Shown: positions 53,243 to 62,390 of the stretch, piece after piece
Numbering within the stretch: position 1 is the first letter of the stretch
How the letters are laid out: every line of letters starts with the position of its first letter
Assembly (NCBI RefSeq): GCF_013178945.1
Contig: NZ_JABFDM010000007.1
Span: forward strand, 310,001 to 374,000
Direction: 5' to 3'
From: Bradyrhizobium aeschynomenes
GTDB lineage: Bacteria; Pseudomonadota; Alphaproteobacteria; Rhizobiales; Xanthobacteraceae
Length of the DNA stretch: 64,000 nt
Notes under the pieces: generated by a model
The model's database searches: none
What the model was told of the DNA's origin: nothing
What the model saw: only the letters and a program-made list of their open reading frames with translations
Translations under genes and position numbers: made by a program

Positions 53243-53410
53243 TGCTTTCTCCTGCCCTGTCGATAACCGGGGGGCATCGACCAGGCTCTGCTTCGTGTCG
53301 CGTGATCTTCGCGTCTTCGCCACAGCGTCAACGCGAGCTTAACATCTTTGAGCGTCGGCGCCAGTTCCGAGGCCTCCGCAATCGCGCGGAGAGGACCGGC
53401 GCGTTCGGCG

Positions 53411-53716
53411 CTAGCTGCGGCCGCAACCCTTGCCGAGGATCGGCCAGACCAGCCAGGCGCCGGCCGCATAGAGGCTGCCGACCGTCGCCGTTCCCGTTCT
53501 CGCCGCAACGTGGAAACGCCCGGCGTCGAGCAAGGCTCCATCGGATGCAACGACCACCGGGATCATGCGGTCCGCGGGTCCGAACACGACCACCGCGTCG
53601 GGCCTGATGACCAGCGCCATGGCCGCCATGCCTGCGAACCAGGCGAAGGCGACCGCCAGCAGGCCCCGCAGGGGCAGGGCGGTCGACAATGGGAGCCGGT
53701 CAGTAGTCGTAGGCAT
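53411..53716 (-). CDS. Small membrane protein of the FAD-oxidase operon
   Basis: 101 residues. Two hydrophobic segments: LRGLLAVAFAWFAGMAAMALVI near the N-terminus and ATVGSLYAAGAWLVWPIL near the C-terminus, separated by a soluble strand-rich part (VVFGPADRMIPVVVASDGALLDAGRF). The ATG at 53716 overlaps the end of the previous gene by 17 bases. Family not recognised. As last gene of a compact operon it probably works with the membrane proteins before it. Confidence 0.65.
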   Translation of the reverse strand: MPTTTDRLPLSTALPLRGLLAVAFAWFAGMAAMALVIRPDAVVVFGPADRMIPVVVASDGALLDAGRFHVAARTGTATVGSLYAAGAWLVWPILGKGCGRS

Positions 53717-54803
53717 GCTCGAAATTGTATCCGGCAGCTTCGAAACGAGCGATGTCCTGAACCAGCGACCGCACGGGCACATCGACGCCGATGCGGCGGG
53801 CGCCCGGACGGGACTGGATCGGGATGCTGAATATAGGTAATCCATCGAAGGCTGCCAGCCGTCCGTCGCCCGGCGGGACCACGATCGTGACCAGGATCTG
53901 GTGGTTGCCGGCCACTTCGGCGAGCGCGGCGCCGGCATGGCGCCGGAGCTCCTTGGCGAACGCGTCGAACTTGGCGTAGCGCGCGGTCTCGACCAGCACG
54001 CCCTTGGTGCCCTTCACGTCGCTCACCTCCCGGATCACCTTCACGCCCGGCATCGCCGCGAGTTCGGCGGCCGGCAGGCCCGTCACCACGCTCCGGATCG
54101 TCAGGACCGCGGGGTCATAGCCGGCCGCATAGCCGATGACTGCCGCGTAGGCCGCGCGGCCGGCATATTGCAGGCTGAGCGAGAACCGCCGTTCCACCGA
54201 GCGCACCGACGGCACGAACGGTGTGTCGCGCCAGAACTGGTCGAGCTTGGCGGCGAAGGGGTAGCGATACCAGGGTGTCTGATAGAGAAATGCCGCGTAA
54301 TCTTTCAGCAGAGCGAGATTGAAGGCGTCCTCGGCGGTCTTGACGCCGTCGGTCGTCTCCTCGGTGAGCGCACCGATGCTCTTCTCATAGGCGCCCTGCA
54401 GCGCCATTTCGGCGGTGAAGCTGAAGCCGATGATGTAGTTCGTCAGCTTCTGGTCCGAGGTCGCCGGCCCCGAGCCCTCGGCCTGCCGCGTGGCCCGGCA
54501 CAGGCTGCGCCAGAACCCGGCGATGCTCGACAGATAGCGGAAGTCGGACTCGGAGGTCTGCCCCGTCACGCCGGCGAGATCGCTGTAGGCGTGCACGATG
54601 TACCATTCGGGGAAGGTGAGGAAGCTGTCGCCTTGCGACCTGGCATAGCCGGGATCGGTGATGCCGAACTGCGACGTCACCGCCGGTGTCGGGACGTCGG
54701 CGGTGCAGACCGTCTCGACGCTGATCACCGTCGCGGTGATGCCGAGCGCCGCAGCGGCCGCCAGCGCGCCGGTCAGATAGAGGATTTTACGGCGCAGGCT
54801 CAT
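53700..54803 (-). CDS. Membrane-anchored hypothetical protein of the FAD-oxidase operon
   Basis: 367 residues. An N-terminal helix (ILYLTGALAAAAALGITATVI) anchors a large soluble region with FLTFPEWYIVHAYSDLAG (about 62-79), YIIGFSFTAEMALQGAYEK and YAAFLYQTPWYRYPFAAKL, a pattern of Bradyrhizobium hypotheticals whose function I do not know. The end GVDVPVRSLVQDIARFEAAGYNFEHAYDY is strand-rich. Its ATG overlaps the preceding stop (ATGA). It sits in a four-gene operon with a Tat-exported FAD oxidase, so a periplasmic redox role is possible. Confidence 0.7.
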   Translation of the reverse strand: MSLRRKILYLTGALAAAAALGITATVISVETVCTADVPTPAVTSQFGITDPGYARSQGDSFLTFPEWYIVHAYSDLAGVTGQTSESDFRYLSSIAGFWRSLCRATRQAEGSGPATSDQKLTNYIIGFSFTAEMALQGAYEKSIGALTEETTDGVKTAEDAFNLALLKDYAAFLYQTPWYRYPFAAKLDQFWRDTPFVPSVRSVERRFSLSLQYAGRAAYAAVIGYAAGYDPAVLTIRSVVTGLPAAELAAMPGVKVIREVSDVKGTKGVLVETARYAKFDAFAKELRRHAGAALAEVAGNHQILVTIVVPPGDGRLAAFDGLPIFSIPIQSRPGARRIGVDVPVRSLVQDIARFEAAGYNFEHAYDY

Positions 54804-55240
54804 GCTGTGACGTGTCTCGCCCCCCAGGGTGACCAGCCGACCGCGATGCCGATCGCGCCGAGCGCGAGATGCGGCAGGCTGGAGAGCACCTTCACCAGCA
54901 GTGAGGTGTTGCGGATGCCGTCGATGACGATCGAGAGGTCGAGATAGCCCGAGCCGGTGAACACGCCCATGACGCCGTCGATGAAGTACAGCGTGCCGAA
55001 CACACGCAGGAAGAACACGGCGCTGCGGCGCGACAGCATCGAGGCCAGCGCCCAGAGGCCGGAGACGACGTGCAGGGCGTCCTTGTAGATGTCGAGCTGG
55101 AACAGGCCGAACACGCGCCCCTGCGCATCGATGAAGGCGGGGATGTAGTCCGTGGCGGCCGCAAACAACAGCGCCGCGGCGAGGGCGAGTGCGGCGATTC
55201 GGTAACGGTCCAATGAGAAGCCGTCGGCTGATGCGGTCAT
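54800..55240 (-). CDS. Four-helix membrane protein of the FAD-oxidase operon
   Basis: 146 residues with four predicted helices (IAALALAAALLFAAATDYIPAF; LDIYKDALHVVSGLWALASML; VFFLRVFGTLYFIDGVMGVF; LLVKVLSSLPHLALGAIGIAVGW). The GLFQLDIYKDALHVVSGLWAL segment resembles DUF4383-type membrane proteins. Overlaps both neighbours (ATGA at each end), so translation is coupled. Partner of the flavoprotein in an uncharacterised membrane redox complex, by inference. Confidence 0.72.
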   Translation of the reverse strand: MTASADGFSLDRYRIAALALAAALLFAAATDYIPAFIDAQGRVFGLFQLDIYKDALHVVSGLWALASMLSRRSAVFFLRVFGTLYFIDGVMGVFTGSGYLDLSIVIDGIRNTSLLVKVLSSLPHLALGAIGIAVGWSPWGARHVTA

Positions 55241-56682
55241 GCGAAATAAGCGTCCCACATCGCGTTGCGGAACAACAGGTTCGGATCATACTGGCGCTTC
55301 GCCGCGACGAAGCGTGCCACGGCGGGATAGGCCTTCTCGACCTGGTCGCGGCGGGCATGCAGACGATAGGGCAGATAGAATGCGCCGCCAATCGCGGTGA
55401 TGCGGTCGATCAGGGCTTCCGTCGTGCGCATCATGTCGATCTCGCCCTCGGGCGAGGTCGACTGCGAGAACGACATCACCGCCGCGATCCGTCGCACCGG
55501 CGCGATGCTGAGCACAGGCGTCTTGTCCTCGGCAACGTAGCGCAGGGTGACGTTGAGGAACTCGGCGCGTGCCTTCGGAATGATCTCGCGGCATGCGGTG
55601 AGGAACTCGCCGAAGCGCTCGGGCGCCACGAAATATTCATGCAGGATGTCGGTCCGGTGCATGTCCTTCTGCGCCAGGTTGGCGACCGGCTCGGCCATCA
55701 GCGAATTGCGGGTGTATCGACCGTCGGAGATGGCCGGGCCGAGCTGCGTCTCCATGAACCAGCGCAGGCCCTTGGCGACCTCCCATCCGGTCTGCGCACG
55801 ATAGATCGTGTTGGCGACGCCCGTGAGCTTGCCCGAGCTCGTCACCGCAGGCAGCGGCGTCGGCGCATCGGGAACCGGCCGGAAGGTGACGAGCAGCGCG
55901 TCGTCGAAGAACGCCTTGCGCGACACCGACATCCGGCCATAGGCCATCTTCACATTGGCGTCGCCGTCGACGCTGCGCATGAATCGCTCGGCGAACCTGT
56001 CCGGCGTCATGCGCTCGAAGCGCGGTTCGAGCAGGACGTTGGGCACCATCTCGACCTCGAGATCGACGATGATCCCGAACAGGCCATAGCCGCCCATTGC
56101 CAGGCCGAACAACTCGGCATTCTCGGTGCGCGAGCATTGCACCAGCGTGCCGTCGGCGAGCAGCATGCGGATCGACTTCACCGTCGAGCCGAACGGGCCG
56201 TACGGCACCGGCCAGCCATGCGCATTGACGCAGAACGTGCTGCCGACGCCGAAATCGCTGTTGGATTGCATCACCGCCGGTGAGAAGCCCTTGGCGTCGA
56301 GCGTGGCAATCACGTCCCACCAGCGATTGCCGGCGGCAGTGCGATAGGTTCGCGCCGTGGTGTCGAGCTCGATCGCGCCGCCGTCGAGCGTGACGGCGGT
56401 GCCGTCGCGCGGCAGGCTCTGGCCGCCCATCGAATGCCGGGCGACGGCCGCCGCCATCGGGCGTCTCGCGGCCGCCGCCTCCTTCAGCTCGGCGCGGAGG
56501 CGCGCGATCAACTCGTCGGTGGCCGGCTTCTTGATGACAACATGCTTGGCGACGGGCGTCGGATTGAGCCGGCTGGCGTCGTTGAGGATGGTGCGCAGCT
56601 CGGCCCGTGCCCCCGGCATCCGCACCAGTGGCAGGGCCGCCGCCGTGGCCGCGGTGCGTAGAAACCGTCGTCTCGAGATCAT
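55237..56682 (-). CDS. Tat-exported FAD-linked oxidase (aldonolactone-oxidase/VAO family)
   Basis: 481 residues. The twin-arginine signal is ISRRRFLRTAATAAALPLV. The FAD-binding PCMH domain contains PMAAAVARHSMGGQSLP (with a histidine at the usual covalent-flavin position), GNRWWDVIATLDAKGFSPAVMQSNSDFGVGSTFCVNAHGW and MGGYGLFGIIVDLEVEM. The C-terminal ALO-like end reads KRQYDPNLLFRNAMWDAYF. Family members oxidise lactones, sugars or alcohols. The ATG at 56682 starts the signal peptide, with AAGGAG upstream. First gene of a four-gene overlapping operon with three membrane proteins. Confidence 0.83.
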   Translation of the reverse strand: MISRRRFLRTAATAAALPLVRMPGARAELRTILNDASRLNPTPVAKHVVIKKPATDELIARLRAELKEAAAARRPMAAAVARHSMGGQSLPRDGTAVTLDGGAIELDTTARTYRTAAGNRWWDVIATLDAKGFSPAVMQSNSDFGVGSTFCVNAHGWPVPYGPFGSTVKSIRMLLADGTLVQCSRTENAELFGLAMGGYGLFGIIVDLEVEMVPNVLLEPRFERMTPDRFAERFMRSVDGDANVKMAYGRMSVSRKAFFDDALLVTFRPVPDAPTPLPAVTSSGKLTGVANTIYRAQTGWEVAKGLRWFMETQLGPAISDGRYTRNSLMAEPVANLAQKDMHRTDILHEYFVAPERFGEFLTACREIIPKARAEFLNVTLRYVAEDKTPVLSIAPVRRIAAVMSFSQSTSPEGEIDMMRTTEALIDRITAIGGAFYLPYRLHARRDQVEKAYPAVARFVAAKRQYDPNLLFRNAMWDAYFA

Positions 56683-56754
56683 GGCGCGGACACTCCTTAC
56701 CTCCAAGCGGAGTCTATGCCAGCATCGTAAACGTTCGAAAAATTCTCGCGGACC

Positions 56755-58272
56755 TCACTCCGCTGCCGGCCGTCCCCTGGTCGGCACCAGACGAAAATCC
56801 CGTCCATCCTTGATCCAGGCGGCGCGCTCGTCGCGCAGCAGGGTCCGGCGGACCTTGCCGGAATCGTCGCGCAGCATCATGTCGACCAGCTCATAGCTTT
56901 CCGGATGCTTATATCGGCTGAGCCGGTCGGTTAGGAACGCGCCCATGCCGTCGACGATCGCCTGCGCGTCCTTGGCCCGGTCGATCTCCACGATCGCATG
57001 CACGCGCTGGCCGAGCTCGGGATCGGGCAGGCCGACCACGACGCAGGAGCGGATGTCGGGATGCGCCATCAGCGCCGCCTCGACCTCCGCCGGATAGATG
57101 TTGGCGCCGCCGCGCAGGATCATGTCGGCAAGGCGGTCGCCGAGATAGAGATAGCCGTCGGCATCGAGCCGGCCGATGTCTCCGAGCGACTCCCAGCCGT
57201 CGGCGCGCCGCTTCGGCTCGGCGCCGAGATAATGATAGGTGCTGCCTGGACCATCGGCAGGCAGGAAGTAGATCTCACCGCTTTCCCCCGGCGGGACATC
57301 GTTGCCGTCGGGGCCCAAGATGCGCAGCTTGCAGGATTCGTCGATCTTGCCGACCGAACCCCGGTGCTGCAGCCATTCGGTGCCGGAGATGATGGTCCGG
57401 CCCTGCCGCTCGGTGCCGCCATAGAGCTCATAGACGCGCTCGGGGCCGAGCCATTCGATCCACTTCTCCTTGAGCCATGCCGGCATCGGCGCGGCCATGT
57501 GGAACACCATCTTCAGGCTCGACACGTCGTAGCTGTTGCGCACCGCGTCCGGCAGCGCCCAGATCCGGTGCATCATGGTCGGCACGAAGTTGACCCACTG
57601 GATGCGCTGCGCCTGGATCAGCCGCAGCGTGTCCTCGGCGTCGAACTTCACCATGCCCGTCAGCTTGCCGCCGGCGAACAGCGCGTAGTGCGACACGATG
57701 AACGGCGCGTTGTGATACAGCGGCCCGGGATTGAGCAGCGACGCGCCCTTCGGAATTCCCAGCGGCGGCTCGGCCGCCGTGTCGGTCACCGCGGGCTGAT
57801 GATCGAGGATCACCTTGGGCCGGCCCGTCGAGCCGCCCGAGGTCATCGCCTTCCAATAGCGAGAAACCGGAGCTGTGAGCGGCGCGTCAGAAAATCCCTC
57901 CGGCGTGAAGCCGGCCGGCAGCGCATTCGGCGCGTTCCAATCGGCTTCGCCGCCGACCACGAGTGACGGCCTGAGAATCTCCAGCACCGCCGCTGCTTCA
58001 CCCCGAGGCAGCCGCCACGATAGCGATGTCGGCGTTGCGCCACATTTCCAAACTGCAAAACTGGTCTCGAACAGCGCATTCCCGTTCGGCAGGCCGATGG
58101 CGACGAAGTCGCCGGGCTTGACGCCCTTGGCGATGAATGCACGGGCGCGCGCATTGGCGCGGCGCTCGAGCTGCTCCCAGGTCAGCGCATCAGGTCCGTG
58201 CTGAACCGCGATACTGTCTTTCGGTTTGCGCTCGGCGTACCAGCGCGGCACATCCGCGATCGGGATCAGCAT
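56755..58272 (-). CDS. Acyl-CoA synthetase, AMP-forming (class I adenylate-forming family)
   Basis: 505 residues. P-loop TSGGSTGRPKVILD (about 167), motif YGGTERQGRTII (about 290) and the C-terminal hinge GDIGRLDADGYLYLGDRLADMILRGGANIYPAEVEAAL (about 385-422), with the catalytic lysine expected in DDSGKVRRTLL. This is the acid-CoA ligase pattern of the bile-acid/carboxylate branch. It activates a carboxylic acid as its CoA thioester. Substrate unknown; it is followed by the AraC-type regulator 65 bases upstream, which is transcribed in the same direction. Confidence 0.87.
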   Translation of the reverse strand: MLIPIADVPRWYAERKPKDSIAVQHGPDALTWEQLERRANARARAFIAKGVKPGDFVAIGLPNGNALFETSFAVWKCGATPTSLSWRLPRGEAAAVLEILRPSLVVGGEADWNAPNALPAGFTPEGFSDAPLTAPVSRYWKAMTSGGSTGRPKVILDHQPAVTDTAAEPPLGIPKGASLLNPGPLYHNAPFIVSHYALFAGGKLTGMVKFDAEDTLRLIQAQRIQWVNFVPTMMHRIWALPDAVRNSYDVSSLKMVFHMAAPMPAWLKEKWIEWLGPERVYELYGGTERQGRTIISGTEWLQHRGSVGKIDESCKLRILGPDGNDVPPGESGEIYFLPADGPGSTYHYLGAEPKRRADGWESLGDIGRLDADGYLYLGDRLADMILRGGANIYPAEVEAALMAHPDIRSCVVVGLPDPELGQRVHAIVEIDRAKDAQAIVDGMGAFLTDRLSRYKHPESYELVDMMLRDDSGKVRRTLLRDERAAWIKDGRDFRLVPTRGRPAAE

Positions 58273-58337
58273 GTTTCCTCCGCATCATCGGGCGACTTGC
58301 GCGCGCGCCCTTCTTGTTCGGCAGCTCACGCCGCACG

Positions 58338-59357
58338 TCAGTGACGGAAGGTGTTGTGCCTCAACTCGGATGATGCGTCCATACGCGCGCGCCGCAGGGT
58401 TTCGGATGGCAGTTCTGCGAAATGGCGCTTGTAGTCGAGCGAGAACTGACTGAAGTGCCAGAAGCCGTGGCGCACGGCGATGTCGTAAATTCCGTCGCGC
58501 GGATCGTGAGCGGCCTTCAGGTCGCGTCGCACGCGGTTGAGGCGCACCGCGCGCCAATAGGTCAGGGGACTGGTGCCGAGCACGTCCTGGAAGCAGTAGC
58601 TGAGCTTGCGGCGGCTGGCGCCGACCGCCTTGCAGACATCCATCAGCGATACAGGGCTGGCCGACGACGCCAGCATCAGCTCGCAGGCTCGATCGACGAT
58701 CCGCTTGCGTGCGGCGCTGCTGCGGGTGTCGTCGCAGGGCCGCGCGTCGGACAATAGATCAGTGATCGCCAGCAGCAGTCCGTCTTGAAGTGTGCGGCCG
58801 AGCGCTGCACTCTGCCTCGGCTCCGTCTGCGTGCCGCGCAGCCTGTCGATCGTCGTCAGCGCGGCGCGGAAGCGCGCCAGCGCATCCGCCGGTGCCGACA
58901 TCGCGCGCATGCGATGTCGCAGATCGCGCGGCAGTTCGATCGCCAGCTGGCTTGCGATCTCGTCGACGAGACCGGCCGACAAGGTCACGCCGCGCAACGT
59001 GAAGCCGCGCGGTGTGCAGATGTCGACCTCGGCATCGAAGGAAACGATCAGCGCGTCCTGCGGAATGCTCGTGCCGTTGACATTCACCGGGCCCTCGCCG
59101 CTGCAGGGCACGGCCAGGCCGCAGCAGTCGCGCCCGAGTTCGCCATGCTGCCGCACCTGCTGGCTCGTGACCTCGTGGAAGATATCGAGCTGCGGCAGCG
59201 ACAATTGGGTGAAGCTGCCGCGGAAAGCGCCGGCGCTGATCTGGTCATAGGTCAGACGCCAGCCGCCGAGCTGCGCGCAATGCTCGTCGACGTCGGCGCT
59301 GGTCGTCCGCACCAGGCCCGGGCACGCAGCCCCGCTATGCATCGGGTTCAAGCTCAT
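58338..59357 (-). CDS. AraC-family transcriptional regulator (FeaR/EutR-like)
   Basis: 339 residues. The N-terminal sensor half has AGAFRGSFTQLSLPQLDIFHEVTSQQVRQHG, as in regulators of amine and ethanolamine genes. The C-terminal AraC double helix-turn-helix runs from about 235 to 335: RIVDRACELMLASSASPVSLMDVCKAVGASRRKLSYCFQDVLGTSPLTYWRAVRLNRVRRDLKAA, and IYDIAVRHGFWHFSQFSLDYKRHFAELPSETLR. It is divergent from the copper amine oxidase gene, 202 bases apart, and is its likely activator, as FeaR is for tynA. Confidence 0.87.
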   Translation of the reverse strand: MSLNPMHSGAACPGLVRTTSADVDEHCAQLGGWRLTYDQISAGAFRGSFTQLSLPQLDIFHEVTSQQVRQHGELGRDCCGLAVPCSGEGPVNVNGTSIPQDALIVSFDAEVDICTPRGFTLRGVTLSAGLVDEIASQLAIELPRDLRHRMRAMSAPADALARFRAALTTIDRLRGTQTEPRQSAALGRTLQDGLLLAITDLLSDARPCDDTRSSAARKRIVDRACELMLASSASPVSLMDVCKAVGASRRKLSYCFQDVLGTSPLTYWRAVRLNRVRRDLKAAHDPRDGIYDIAVRHGFWHFSQFSLDYKRHFAELPSETLRRARMDASSELRHNTFRH

Positions 59358-59559
59358 GGCATCACGACGTTATCTGATGAGACCGCCCTGCAAGATGCAC
59401 GCCGCCGGGTCGCCGGTCGCATCGGCAGACGCCGACTTTGCCCGATTTCGATAACGCTGTCCTGCGTCTGATTGGCAGTCTCGCGGCGAGACAAGCCGCG
59501 GTCGGGCGCGTACTCTCCTGCCCCTTCCAGGCGGACCGACCAGATCGAGGGAGATCATC
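59358..59559. promoter_or_regulatory. Divergent promoter region, AraC regulator and amine oxidase
   Basis: Two hundred bases shared by the AraC gene (minus) and the amine oxidase gene (plus). A strong ribosome-binding site, GAGGGAG, lies at 59547-59553 ahead of the GTG start of the oxidase. No clear AraC site could be identified by eye. Confidence 0.4.
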
Positions 59560-61575
59560 GTGCAGGACATCGCTGCAGCTCCGGCAATCGCCGCCGTCCA
59601 CCCGCTCGACCCACTGACGTCCGAAGAGATTGCCGCCGCCTGCAATCTGGTGCGCGCATGCGCGGCGGCGGACAGCTGCCGCTTTCCGATCGTGCGGCTT
59701 GAGGAGCCGACGAAGGCCGAGCTTGCGGCCCTTGACGGCGGGCAGGCGCTGCCGCGCAGGGCGTTCGTGGTCTCGCTCGACGTTCAAAACGGCGAGTCGG
59801 TCGAGCATGTCGTCGATCTCGGCGAGCCGAGCATCGTCTCCCGCAAGCCGGTGCCCAACCAAGAGGCGCCCTATGGCCAGCCGCCCGTGATGCTGGAGGA
59901 GTTCTTCCGCTGCGAGGCGGCGGTGAAGGCCGATCCCGGCTGGCGCAAGGCGATGCACCGGCGCGGCCTCACGGACAAGGACATCGAGCTGGTGCAGGTC
60001 GATCCGTTCTCGTCCGGCTTTTTCGACCTGCCGTTCGAGCGCGGCGCCCGCATCGTCCGCGCCGTCAGCTTCTTTCGCGAGCATCCGCAGGACAACGGCT
60101 ATGCCCACCCGATCGAGGGCGTCGTCGCGGTGGTCGACCTGATCGCCGGCAAAGTCATCGATCTCACCGACGCGGATCCGGTCATTCCGATCCCGCGCAA
60201 GAAGCGCAACTACGGCGCCCATGAGATGACGGCCCCACGCACCGATATCAAGCCGCTCAACATCGAGCAGCCCCAGGGGCCGAGCTTCACCGTCGACGGA
60301 TGGAAGGTCGATTGGCAGAAATGGAGCTTCCGCGTCGGCTTCACGCCGCGCGAAGGTCTCGTGCTGCATCAGCTCTCCTATCAGGACGGCGCGCGCAAGC
60401 GGGCGATCATCCACCGCGCCAGCGTCACCGAGATGGTGGTGCCCTACGCCGATCCAACCGCCAACCACTTCTGGAAGTCGGCGTTCGACGCCGGCGAATA
60501 CGGCCTCGGCATGCTGGCGAACGCGCTCGAGCTCGGCTGCGACTGTCTCGGCAACATCCATTACTTCGACGTGCCGGCCGCAGACAGCAAGGGCGAGCCG
60601 TTCGTGATGAAGAACGCGATCTGCATGCATGAGGAGGACTACGGCATCCTCTGGAAGCATTACGAATTCCGCAACGGCCTGTTCGAGGTGCGGCGCTCGC
60701 GACGTCTCGTGATCAGCTTCTTCGCCACCGTCGGCAACTACGACTACGGCTTCTACTGGTACCTGTACCAGGACGGCACCATCCAGCTCGAATGCAAGCT
60801 CACCGGCATCATCCAGACGGCGGCGGTTGCGCCGGGTGCGACCTATCCCTGGGGCGGCATGGTCGACGACGATCTCGGCGGCCCGACGCATCAGCACTTC
60901 TTCAACGTACGCCTGCACATGGACATCGACGGCGGCGGCAACGACGGCGGCGGCAACACAGTCAGCGAGCACGAATTCGTGCCGCGTCCGTGGGGGCGCG
61001 ACAACCCGCACGGCAACGCATTCGATACCACGAGTCGCGTGCTGTCGCGCGAGCGTGACGCCGCGCGCATCGCCAATGGCGAGACCGGCCGCTACTGGAA
61101 GATCTCCAATCCCAACGTCAAGAACTCCGTCGGAGCCTCGCCCGGCTACAAGCTCGTGGTCAATCCGAGCCCGCTGATGCTGGCGCAGGAGGGCAGCTTC
61201 GTGCGCAGTCGCGGCGGCTTCGCCACAAGGCACGTCTGGGTCACCGCCTTTGATCCGGCTGAGAAGTACGCCAGCGGCGACTATCCGAACGTGCATGCCG
61301 GCGGCGACGGTCTGCCGCGCTACATCCAGCAGAACCGCACGATCGAGAACACCGACATCGTGGTCTGGCATTCCTTCGGGCACACCCATGTGTGCAAGCC
61401 GGAGGATTTTCCGGTGATGCCGGTCGAATATGCCGGCTTCGTGCTCAAGCCGGTCGGCTTCTTCGCCGCCAATGCCGGCTTCGACATTCCGCCGGACCGC
61501 AACGCGAAGAGCGTGCTCAGTGCGGACACGCCGGCGGGAGCGGCAGGCGGCGGCAGCTGCTGTCACGGCAGTTGA
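59560..61575 (+). CDS. tynA: Primary-amine oxidase (copper-containing, topaquinone)
   Basis: 671 residues of the copper amine oxidase family, oxidising tyramine, phenethylamine or similar to aldehydes with release of ammonia and peroxide. The topaquinone motif is N393-Y394-D395-Y396 in SFFATVGNYDYGFYWYLYQDG, with Y394 the cofactor precursor. Copper ligands are the H-x-H in THQHFFNVRLHMDIDG and the later His in WHSFGHTHVCKPEDFPVMPVEYAGFVLKPVGFF. No obvious signal peptide, so it may be cytoplasmic or exported by an unseen route. The start is a GTG at 59560 with GAGGGAG upstream. Confidence 0.9.
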   Translation: MQDIAAAPAIAAVHPLDPLTSEEIAAACNLVRACAAADSCRFPIVRLEEPTKAELAALDGGQALPRRAFVVSLDVQNGESVEHVVDLGEPSIVSRKPVPNQEAPYGQPPVMLEEFFRCEAAVKADPGWRKAMHRRGLTDKDIELVQVDPFSSGFFDLPFERGARIVRAVSFFREHPQDNGYAHPIEGVVAVVDLIAGKVIDLTDADPVIPIPRKKRNYGAHEMTAPRTDIKPLNIEQPQGPSFTVDGWKVDWQKWSFRVGFTPREGLVLHQLSYQDGARKRAIIHRASVTEMVVPYADPTANHFWKSAFDAGEYGLGMLANALELGCDCLGNIHYFDVPAADSKGEPFVMKNAICMHEEDYGILWKHYEFRNGLFEVRRSRRLVISFFATVGNYDYGFYWYLYQDGTIQLECKLTGIIQTAAVAPGATYPWGGMVDDDLGGPTHQHFFNVRLHMDIDGGGNDGGGNTVSEHEFVPRPWGRDNPHGNAFDTTSRVLSRERDAARIANGETGRYWKISNPNVKNSVGASPGYKLVVNPSPLMLAQEGSFVRSRGGFATRHVWVTAFDPAEKYASGDYPNVHAGGDGLPRYIQQNRTIENTDIVVWHSFGHTHVCKPEDFPVMPVEYAGFVLKPVGFFAANAGFDIPPDRNAKSVLSADTPAGAAGGGSCCHGS

Positions 61576-61856
61576 GCTGCCGCGCACCGGATCGCGCCGA
61601 AGACGAAGGATGCATGCCGGGAACAGGTTAGGCGTCAGCGCGTACCGATACGTTGATGTCGCAGCCAGAAACCGGCAAAATCAGCTGCGTCCGCCGTTCC
61701 CCATTGTGGCCGGTTGTCACCCGGCATGCGCAACGACAACCGCTTCGCCGGCGAACCGTTCCGGATGAGATCGAGGCTTCCAAGCAGGGCTCCGACTTAA
61801 GAACCTTCTCGGCGGATCATCATTGACCCTGAGGGGGCCAGCTCTCGGAGTTTGCC

Positions 61857-62261
61857 ATGCACGCCCAACAGATGATCGAAACCCATCCGCATGTCCGCGG
61901 CCGTGTCGACGACGCGCTCGTGCGCTGCATCGAGGAATGCTATTCCTGCGCGCAGACTTGCACGTCCTGCGCCGATGCCTGTCTCGCCGAGGACAATGTC
62001 GCCGAGTTGACGCAATGCATCCGGCTCAACCTCGATTGCGCCGATGTCTGCACCATCACGGGCCGTATGGCGACCCGGCGCACCGGATCGGATCAGGAGA
62101 TGATCCGGCGCATGCTCGACGCCTGCGCGGCGGCCTGCCGGTTCTGCGCCGAGGAATGCGAGAAGCACGCTCGCATGCATGCGCATTGCCGGATCTGCGC
62201 CGAATCCTGCCGCCGCTGCCTGAGCGCCTGCGAGGAAGCCGGGCGCAGCATGGCGCATTGA
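61857..62261 (+). CDS. Csp-like four-helix-bundle copper-storage protein
   Basis: 134 residues with 18 cysteines, arranged as CxxxC/CxxC pairs along four helices (CIEECYSCAQTCTSCADAC, then QCIRLNLDCADVC, DACAAACRFCAEEC and CRICAESCRRCLSAC), together with three methionine-rich HMHAH-type contacts near the end. This is the pattern of the DUF326/Csp family, which store many Cu(I) ions inside the bundle. No signal peptide is apparent, so a cytosolic Csp3-like member is likely. It lies 280 bases after the copper amine oxidase on the same strand, which suggests a shared copper supply. Confidence 0.85.
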   Translation: MHAQQMIETHPHVRGRVDDALVRCIEECYSCAQTCTSCADACLAEDNVAELTQCIRLNLDCADVCTITGRMATRRTGSDQEMIRRMLDACAAACRFCAEECEKHARMHAHCRICAESCRRCLSACEEAGRSMAH

Positions 62262-62305
62262 GTCCGGGAAGAGTCGTTGAGACGACAAGGGGCCAGACAA
62301 GCAAA

Positions 62306-62327
62306 GGCCGGACCCGAGGGCCCGGCC
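62306..62327. terminator. Stem-loop between convergent genes
   Basis: GGCCGGACCC and GGGCCCGGCC pair with one mismatch around a GA loop, between the Csp-like gene and the pilin gene. It may end transcription from both sides. Confidence 0.5.
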
Positions 62328-62390
62328 CGTCCGACCATGGCGACCGGATTGCTCCGGTCCTGAGAACGCCATCCAGACGAAGTGCTTCGA

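Noticed and set aside
48205..53266. Plus-strand frames of 400-500 codons antisense to the coiled-coil protein, esterase and Deg-like gene
   Set aside because: Compositionally biased shadows; the minus-strand frames carry recognised domains and ribosome-binding sites.
59362..61587. 741-codon open frame on the minus strand
   Set aside because: Antisense shadow of the copper amine oxidase in GC-rich codons; no domain, biased R/A/V/D/E/H composition.
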